In this document: one piece after another, positions 57,264-64,000 of the stretch
How positions within the stretch are numbered: the stretch's first letter is position 1
Layout: each line of letters starts with the position of its first letter
Assembly: GCA_963920705.1 (NCBI GenBank)
Contig: OY987230.1
Location: forward strand, 12,735,320-12,799,319
Length of the DNA stretch: 64,000 bases
Source: Odiellus spinosus
Taxonomy: Eukaryota; Arthropoda; Arachnida; Opiliones; Phalangiidae
Direction: 5' to 3'
Program-made: the position numbers and the translations under genes
The notes under the pieces: generated by a model
Databases searched by the model: none
What the model saw: the letters and a program-made list of their open reading frames with translations, nothing else
Told to the model about the DNA's origin: nothing

Positions 57264-58824
57264 TTATATCAAAAATGTCTTTGCGAACAAAGACCCAGAA
57301 GGACATGTTATGGCCTTGAATGTCTGAAGTGACAGATATTATATCAAAAATGTCTTTGCGAACAAAGACCCAGAAGGACATGTTATGGCCTTGAATGTCT
57401 GAAGTGACAGATATTTAATTTTCTTTTAAAACATTAAATTTAAATACAATTAAATTTTCTTTTAAAACATGAAATTTAAATACAATTAGATTTTCTTTTA
57501 AAACGAAATTTAAATATAATCACAATCTGGCACGATTTAGAGTTTCAAATTTCAATACAACTGATTTTATTCACTCGGAAATATTTAAGAAAAACATAAC
57601 AGACGATTTTCTCCCATTGACGCTTAACATTAAATTTCGCTTGATTATTTTTCAGGGAAAACGTGTATTGAACTGTTATTTTTCAGTATAACGTGAGTCC
57701 ACTTTATGTTTTCTTAGTTTAACCCGAATTTCCACGACTCGCAATTGAACGGATCGTTAAAAATACTCCCGGTTTATTGGAATGGGTATATGATAAAGGG
57801 AAATGTGTTTTTTAAAGCCCGTTTAAAGTCACCTTCTTTTCTAACTTAGCAGACGACGCAAACCATAACAATTTGTACTTTCAAAGCTATATTGCGCGCG
57901 CGAGGGAAGAGAATTTCAAAGCGACGAATTTTAGAGCGGATAAGGTTTTTAAATAAATTGTAATACTTTCATTTTTCTTTTCATTAAAACCGTACAATTA
58001 AAATGATGATTTCCATAAGGGACCACTAATTAGTTATTAGGAGTTATATTTTTATTCCCTTTAAATTCCTTGTATAAGCATCCGTAAGCTAACATGAACG
58101 AATTGCCTCGACTAAAGTCGAGGAGTTGTAATAAAACATTATCCATGGATTAGGTTTGTTCGTTTGCAACCTAGATTAAAAATTAAAATATAGGGAATTT
58201 TTTCCCTTTAAATTCCTTGATAAGCATTCATAAGCTAACATGAACGAATTGCCTCGACTAAAGTCGAAGAGTTATAATAAAGCATTATCCATAGAAAACA
58301 TTATCCAATTCAGGTATGAGATCAGATCATAGAACTTTGAGTCTAGCCTAAAGCCAAAGCTAAATTAAGTATATTTTTCTATCGAACGAAAAGTTTCCTT
58401 TTGTTTGACACGTAATCCCTGAAAAATAATCAAGCGAAATTTAATGTTAAGCGTCAATGGGAGAAAATCGTCTGTTATGTTTTTCTTAAATATTTCCGAG
58501 TGAATAAAATCAGTTGTATTGAAATTTGAAACTCTAAATCGTGCCAGATTGTGATTATATTTAAATTTCGTTTTAAAAGAAAATCTAATTGTATTTAAAT
58601 TTCATGTTTTAAAAGAAAATTTAATTGTATTTAAATTTAATGTTTTAAAAGAAAATTAAATATCTGTCACTTCAGACATTCAAGGCCATAACATGTCCTT
58701 CTGGGTCTTTGTTCGCAAAGACATTTTTGATATAATATCTGTCACTTCAGACATTCAAGGCCATAACATGTCCTTCTGGGTCTTTGTTCGCAAAGACATT
58801 TTTGATATAATATCTGTCACTTCA
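57264..58824. mobile_element. Long-TIR element (~390-bp arms) with tandem 75-bp terminal subrepeats
   Basis: The left arm begins with two direct 75-bp units (TTATATCAAAAATGTCTTTG.. at 57264 and 57339). It runs through AATTTTCTTTTAAAACATTAAATT repeats and TTTAAGAAAAACATAACAGACG to about 57655. The right arm (about 58425-58824) is its reverse complement, again ending in two 75-bp units plus ATATCTGTCACTTCAG. The middle holds a reversed copy of the TTTAAAG..CTATCTG MITE (57815-57952) and a ~136-bp tandem duplication (58062-58310). No transposase reading frame is present. Confidence 0.85.
58062..58310. repeat. Two-copy tandem duplication (~136 bp)
   Basis: TAAGCTAACATGAACGAATT followed by a CGACTAAAGTCG hairpin occurs twice (about 58087 and 58221) with matching flanks up to AAAGGAATTT-like spacers. 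It lies in the core of the long-TIR element. Confidence 0.75.
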
Positions 58825-58869
58825 GTCTAACACGAAAGTGTTAACTTCTATATTAAAAGACTAGCCCTT

Positions 58870-60894
58870 TAAAAAGTGATTCAGTCAAATCTCTACATTT
58901 TTACCATTGCCCTTTAATCCCAATTAAAATTAATTTTTTCATTATTTTTGATGTTAATAGCTGCGGCAGCCGCACTTGATTCAGTCAAATCTCTACATTT
59001 TTACCATTGCCCTTTAATTCCAATTAAAAAAAATTTTTACATTATTTTTGATGTTAATAGCTGGGGGAGCCGCACTTGATTCAGTCAAATCTCTACGTGT
59101 TAACATTGCCCTTTAATCCCAATTAAAATTAATTTTTACATTATTTTTGATGTTAATAGCTGGGGCAGCTGCACTTGATTCAGTCAAATCTCTACATTTT
59201 TACCAGTGCCCTTTAATCCCAATTAAAATTAATTTTTACATTATTTTTGATGTTAATAGCTGGGGCAGCCGCACTTGATTCAGTCAAATCTCTACATTTT
59301 TACCATTGCCCTTTAATCCCAATTAAAATTAATTTTTTCATTATTTTTGATGTTAATAGCTGCGGCAGCCGCACTTGATTCAGTCAAATCTCTACATTTT
59401 TACCATTGCCCTTTAATTCCAATTAAAAAAAAATTTTACATTATTTTTGATGTTAATAGCTGGGGGAGCCGCACTTGATTCAGTCAAATCCCTACATTTT
59501 AACATTGCCCTTTAATCCCAATTAAGATTAATTTTTTCATAATTTTTGATGGTAATACCTCCGGCAGCCGCACTTGATTCAGTCAAATCTCTACATTTTT
59601 ACCATTGCCCTTTAATCCCAATTAAAATTAATTTTTACATTATTTTTGATGTTAATAGCTGGGGCAGCCGCACTTGATTCAGTCAAATCTCTACATTTTT
59701 ACCATTGCCCTTTAATCCCAATTAAAATTAATTTTTACATTATTTTTGATGTTAATAGCTGGGGCAGCCGCACTTGATTCAGTCAAATCTCTACATTTTT
59801 ACCATTGCCCTTTAATCCCAATTAAAATTAACTTTTTCATAATTTTTGATGTTAATAGCTGGGGCAACCTCACTTGATTCAGTCAGATCTCCAAATTTTT
59901 ACCATTGCCCTTTAAACCCAATTAAAATTAATTTTTTCACAATTTTTGATGTTAACAGCTGCGGCAGCCGCACTTGATTCAGCCAGATCTCTACATTTTT
60001 ACCATTGCCCTTTAAACCCAATTAAAATGATTTTTTTCACAATTTTTGATGTTAACAGCTGGGGCAGCCGCACTTGATTCAGTCAGATCTCTACATTTTT
60101 ACCATTGCCCTTTAAACCCAATTAAAATTAATTATTTCACAATTTTTGATGTTAATAGCTGGGGCAGCCTCACCTGATTCAGTCAAATTTCAACATTTTT
60201 ACCAGTGCCCTTTAATCCCAATTAAAATTTATTTTTTCATTATTTTTGATGTTAATAGCTGTGGCAGCCTCACTTGATTCAGTCAAACCTCTACATTTTT
60301 ACCAGTGCCCTTTAATCCCAATTAAAATTAATTTTTTCATTATTTTTGATGTTAATAGCTAGGGCAGCCGCACTTGATTCAGTCAAATCTCTACATTTTT
60401 ACCATTGCCCTTTAATCCCAATTAAAATTATTTTTTTCATTATTTTTGATGTTAATAGCTGCGGCAGCCGCACTTGATTCAGTCAAATCTCTACATTTTT
60501 ACCATTGCCCTTTAATCCCAATTAAAATTAATTTTTACATTATTTTTGAAGATAATAGCTGGGGCAGCCGCACTTGATTCAGTCAAATCTCTACATTTTT
60601 ACCATTGCCCTTTAATTCCAATTAAAAAAATTTTTTACATTATTTTTGATGTTAATAGCTGGGGGAGCCGCACTTGATTCAGTCAAATCTCTACATTTTA
60701 ACATTGCCCTTTAATCCCAATGAAAATTAATTTTTACATTATTTTTGATGTTAATAGCTGGGGGAGCCGCACTCGATTCAGTAAAATCTCTACATTTTTA
60801 CCAGTGCCCTTTAATCCCAATTAAAATTAATTTTTTCATAATTTTTGATGTTAATAGCTGCGGCAGCCGCACTTGATTCCAGTCAAATCTCTAC
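58870..60894 (+). repeat. 100-bp satellite array, ~20 copies
   Basis: Monomer from TTGATTCAGTCAAATCTCTA through CCATTGCCCTTTAATCCC, ATTATTTTTGATGTTAATAG and CTGSGGCAGCCGCAC; the start recurs every 100 bp (59574, 59674, and so on). Monomers differ at a few sites (ATTGCCC/AGTGCCC, GGGGCAG/GCGGCAG/GGGGGAG). No open reading frame persists. Confidence 0.95.
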
Positions 60895-61044
60895 ATTTTT
60901 ACTAGGGCTGGGCGAGTAGTACTTTTAGGGTACCGAGTCGAGTATCGAGTACCAAAAATTTTCGTTGTCGAGTACCGAGTCGAGTATTAAATGTTGTGTC
61001 GAGTATCGAGTAGTTGGGCCTTGGTTAATTTTCATGCACTCGAG

Positions 61045-61153
61045 TACTCGCGAGTATTTAAGCCTACTACTCGCGAGTATTTAAGCCTACTACTCGCGAG
61101 TATTTAAGCCTACTACTCGCGAGTATTTAAGCCTACTACTCGCGAGTATTAAC
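61045..61153. repeat. 23-bp subterminal repeat, ~4.7 copies
   Basis: Units start at 61045, 61068, 61091, 61114 and 61137; each contains the palindrome ACTCGCGAGT. Such subterminal arrays are often transposase-binding sites in hAT elements (inference). Confidence 0.85.
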
Positions 61154-61544
61154 TAATTAAGGAGTGAGCTTAGGTTTAACCATTCCACATTAACAATAAC
61201 AATATAAAGAAAATCATATTTTTAACTTTTACAACTGTTAACGCTTTTTGTGTTATATCACATTACATGAAGTAGAGATCAGTCAGAACAAAAGTTAGAA
61301 AATTTCACTGTTTAGATTCAGGAACTTTTATATTTTCATGTAGAAATAATAAGTGTTTGCAAAGAAAGTTCCAGTTTCCCATCTTACGACCCAAAAGTAA
61401 AAATCCAAAAGAATATAAGCTCCATTGCCTGCAGGCTTTGTATTAAAACTTCAGAAGACAGAAATCCAAACTAAAACGCTTGCAGGGTCCAGGCAGGTCC
61501 TATCCCGCCAAGAAATTCCATTTCGCCGCCTGGAGAGATAAGAA

Positions 61545-61709
61545 AGTCTAGAGAGGGGTTGTCAGGTGGCAGTTATAATTTTTAGTAAAAATTGATGGAG
61601 CAGACGACGCGATAGAGGCGCTGTTTTCAAATAGCCTCTATCACGTCGTCCGCACCATCAATTTAAAAAAAATATATAACTGTGCTACATGACAACCCCT
61701 CTCTAGACT
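61545..61709. mobile_element. Palindromic element nested in the hAT element (165 bp)
   Basis: AGTCTAGAGAGGGGTTGTCA on the left is perfectly inverted on the right. Inner arms also pair (GATGGAGCAGACGACGCGAT with its counterpart). The target-site duplication is ambiguous because the flanking bases are themselves palindromic. Confidence 0.75.
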
Positions 61710-62055
61710 TTTGTACCTCTGCAGGCGGCGAAGAGCCAGCCTGAGCGTTTTTATTATTATTACAATTATTTTCAATTATTACAATTATTACAATTATTAC
61801 AATTATTTTCTTAACTTTCTTTTGTGTACGAATTCGATATTAATTTCTATTTACTAGCCTTGCCGAGTTTCTAATGGGTTCCGCGAATTTTTATCGCGAA
61901 TGCTTATCGAGTAGTTTGTCGAGTAGTAAAACCAATACTCGATACTCGTCACGAGTAGTAAAATGAGGTCGATCGAGTACCGAGTCGAGTACTCGACTCG
62001 GTACTCGATCGAGTTACTCGAATCAATCGAGTACTCGCCCAGCCCTAATTTTTAC

Positions 62056-62480
62056 CAGTGCCCTTTAATCCCAATTAAAATAAATTTTTTCATAATTTTT
62101 TATGTTAATACCTCCGACAGCCGCAGCGAAATCATTATATTTTCCCCATTGCCCTTTAAACCCAATTAAAATGAATTTTTTGATCAATTTTGATGTTAAT
62201 ACCTCCGAGAGCCGCAGCGAAATCATTATATTTTCCCCATTGCCCTTTAAACCAAATTTAAATTAAATTTTTCATCAATTTTGATGTTAATACCTCCGAC
62301 AGCCGCAGTGAAATCTTTATATTTTCCCCATTGCCCTTTAAACCAAATTTAAATTAATTATTTCAGCAATTTTGATGTTAATACCTCCGACAGCCGCAGC
62401 GAAATCTTTATATTTTCCCCATTGCCCTTTAAACCAAATTCCAATTAATTTTTTCATTATTTTTGATGTTAATACCTTCC
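62056..62480 (+). repeat. Diverged ~91-100-bp satellite monomers (CCTCCGACAGCCGCAGCG type)
   Basis: Continues the 58.9-60.9 kb satellite beyond the hAT insertion, but as a distinct subfamily: TACCTCCGACAGCCGCAGCG replaces AGCTGSGGCAGCCGCAC and TTTTCCCCATTGCCC replaces TTTTTACCATTGCCC. About four copies. Confidence 0.88.
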
Positions 62481-62567
62481 TTATTGCCGTTCGGAATGGC
62501 AAGTCGTTCGGAATTTCACTCATTTTTAAAAAGGAGAGTACTTTTAAGGCGGAGAAATTGAAAATTA

Positions 62568-63073
62568 ATGTTATTCTATGAGATTTAGATTTTTTGCAAG
62601 AGACTTACCTTTCAGATTTATTTTCTAATGCTTCCAAATATTTTACAGGCTTTATTTTAAGACTAATTTCATAATTTTATACCGATTAGTTTGGTCACAG
62701 TCTATAAACGGCAAAAATATGAAGAAGGAGAAATTAAGTCATTAGAGTTCAACACCCATAGCCTCCAAATCAAGCGCGCGCGCTCGTGCTCGTGATTTTA
62801 AAAAGCCATATAAAACCTAAGCCTAATTTGTCAAATTAGGCTTAGGTTTTTGGCGAATCTATTTCTCCGCCTTACTTTTTCCTCCGTTTTCATGAATAGA
62901 CTGTGGGCCAACTAATCGGTGTAAAATTATGAAATTAGTCTTAAAATGAAGCTCGAAACTTAATTCATACCACACGGAAAATCCAAGTTTGAAAAATATC
63001 CGGAAGTATTAGAAAATAAATCTGAAAGGTAAGCCACTTTCAAAAAACCAAATCCCATAGAATAACATTACGA
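62568..63073. mobile_element. Large inverted repeat (~190-bp arms) with central perfect palindrome
   Basis: AATGTTATTCTATGAGATTT at 62568 pairs with AAATCCCATAGAATAACATT at 63054-63073. The pairing continues through TTACCTTTCAGATTTATTTT and AAGACTAATTTCATAATTTT. The centre (about 62813-62855) is the palindrome AACCTAAGCCTAATTTGnCAAATTAGG and so on. Non-coding; probably a foldback or MITE-type element. Confidence 0.75.
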
Positions 63074-63408
63074 ATTTGGCCATGCGCGAAACCAGCTAAG
63101 TACCAAAAAAAGGGTCAACTTCAGAATTAATTTTAAAATACTTAGACTTAATATTTTTAAATGAAACTTGAAAAGTTCAACATTCGAACCTTGCTCTACC
63201 ACTTAAAATTGATTTTAACCGTAACAAATAATTCCTCTTTTAGTTCTGCGATGCAAGGGACATGTCCTCGAAAGAGTCGATTTTAATGTTATTTCAATGG
63301 GGAAATGGAGCGTTCTGATTGGCTAAAGGTCCATTTTTTTAAGGAAATCAAAATAACATTACAGATGATGATGGGCCCAATACATAGAACCCTACCGGGT
63401 TCTAAGAA

Positions 63409-63595
63409 TAAAGCCAATTAAGATTTATTGCACCTGGAACCGTTGGTTTGATCAGCTTTGCTAAGTAATTTTTTACTCTATATTTAGTTCTTAAATTAAC
63501 AGTCTTTCCAGGCTCAAGGATGATTTCTGGTAGATTCAAAGCGCGTAAATAGAACTACTATAATCAAGTATGTTTCGCTTCGAGCATTCAATGTA
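63409..63595. repeat. Right part of the duplicated secreted-peptide upstream region
   Basis: Follows 50782-50965 (AAAGYCAATTAAGMTTTATT, GGTTTGATCAGCTTTGCT, CCAGGCTCAAGGATGATTTC) and stops just before the position of the peptide ATG. The duplicate therefore has the upstream DNA but no reading frame. Confidence 0.88.
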
Positions 63596-63691
63596 TCAAA
63601 TTTTAAATTAAATTGATCTAGGCAAAAAGCATCCATCTCTTAAAAACTCCTCCCTAATAAGGGTTCACTTCGCCCGGCTAAAATTAAACCT

Positions 63692-63765
63692 GTAATACAC
63701 TCTTCAGACGAGGCGTAATTAGCCTTTTTAATCAGATTTAACCGAGGTTTATTGCACAGAGTAGG
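63692..63765. mobile_element. Half copy of the TATACCCTCTTCAGA MITE
   Basis: TAATACACTCTTCAGACGAG..GCGTAATTAGCC..AATCAGATTTAACCGAGGTT matches one arm of the element at 47033-47164. The other arm is not seen. Confidence 0.65.
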
Positions 63766-64000
63766 CTATACCTGCGTTCATACTAGGCTTTGGAATCGAT
63801 TTAAACAAACTTCAAAACGTTTCGCTAGAGTCGTGTGAATAGGAAACCATCTTTTTCCAATCCATTTTATTCAAGATCTCGAAACTGCTTCGGGAACCAG
63901 TTTCGTACCGATTCGGTTTCAACAACCGATAGATGAAGCTACAATAATAGACCCTTAAAAATATTTCGCCTGCATGTTTTCTTTCCTGTAGTAGTAGAGG
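63766..64000. other. Window-end sequence without recognised content
   Basis: No exon or repeat identified up to the window edge. Confidence 0.4.

Larger units (their letters stand above)
60903..62047. mobile_element. hAT-type non-autonomous element (1145 bp) with 8-bp duplication ATTTTTAC
   Basis: Starts TAGGGCTGGGCGAGTA and ends with the inverse complement (ACTCGCCCAGCCCTA). Perfect ATTTTTAC copies (60895-60902 and 62048-62055) come from the interrupted satellite monomer. Both subterminal zones are rich in GAGTCGAGTA/GTACTCGA motifs. Inside are ~4.7 copies of a 23-bp repeat (61045-61153, TACTCGCGAGTATTTAAGCC) and a nested palindrome (61545-61709). No transposase. Confidence 0.92.

Overview
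The window is animal nuclear DNA. It has split genes with GT-AG introns, AATAAA poly(A) signals, non-LTR retrotransposon fragments and many non-autonomous DNA transposons. It is AT-rich, and many of the introns are very short (about 60-77 bp). I read it as a non-vertebrate metazoan but cannot name the taxon from sequence alone. Nothing prokaryotic (operons, ribosome binding sites, CRISPR) is present.

Gene layout. Four conserved multi-exon genes lie on the minus strand and one small candidate gene on the plus strand. From left to right: a GOLIM4/GPP130-type Golgi type II membrane protein (1162-10343, 12 exons found, one junction unresolved); a DNAJC21 J-protein (35410-41046, 10 exons, all phases closing, 361 aa and C-terminally short); RAD23 (43197-47652, 8 exons, 388 aa, complete UbL-UBA1-XPC binding-UBA2); an ISOC2-like isochorismatase-fold protein (48143-50177, 3 exons, 206 aa); and a 70-aa predicted secreted peptide (50978-51190, plus strand). 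The conserved genes cover Golgi trafficking, ribosome biogenesis, proteasome delivery/DNA repair and small-molecule hydrolysis. I see no shared pathway.

The dominant feature is a roughly 22-kb compound satellite block (12.13-34.53 kb) between GOLIM4 and DNAJC21. In order: a short ~31-bp leader array, a 16-bp array, 8.8 kb of a 15-bp satellite, 4.9 kb of a ~31-bp satellite, 6.8 kb of the same ~31-bp satellite in inverted orientation, 0.74 kb of the 15-bp satellite inverted, then a 19-bp array. The block is therefore a giant inverted structure (15-mer / 31-mer > < 31-mer / 15-mer) with higher-order repeats. The ~31-bp unit carries a pyrimidine tract plus TTACAG/G, i.e. a 3' splice-site consensus in every unit. 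The very long ORFs inside this block are artefacts of a period divisible by three.

The rest is densely invaded. I could define several elements down to the target-site duplication: hAT-type MITEs with 8-bp duplications (5802-6280, 34734-35078, 40078-40158, 55926-56087, 60903-62047); two families with CA...TG termini and 7-bp duplications (10522-11664, 11821-12124, 41710-41990); a TTAA element (44997-45369); and a 5-bp-duplication element (49050-49432). The right end (57.26-63.41 kb) is a 6.1-kb composite block inserted into a duplicated copy of the DNA that lies upstream of the secreted-peptide gene. It holds a long-TIR element, a 100-bp satellite, a hAT element interrupting that satellite, and a large inverted repeat. 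I found no convincing gene in 51.3-57.0 kb.
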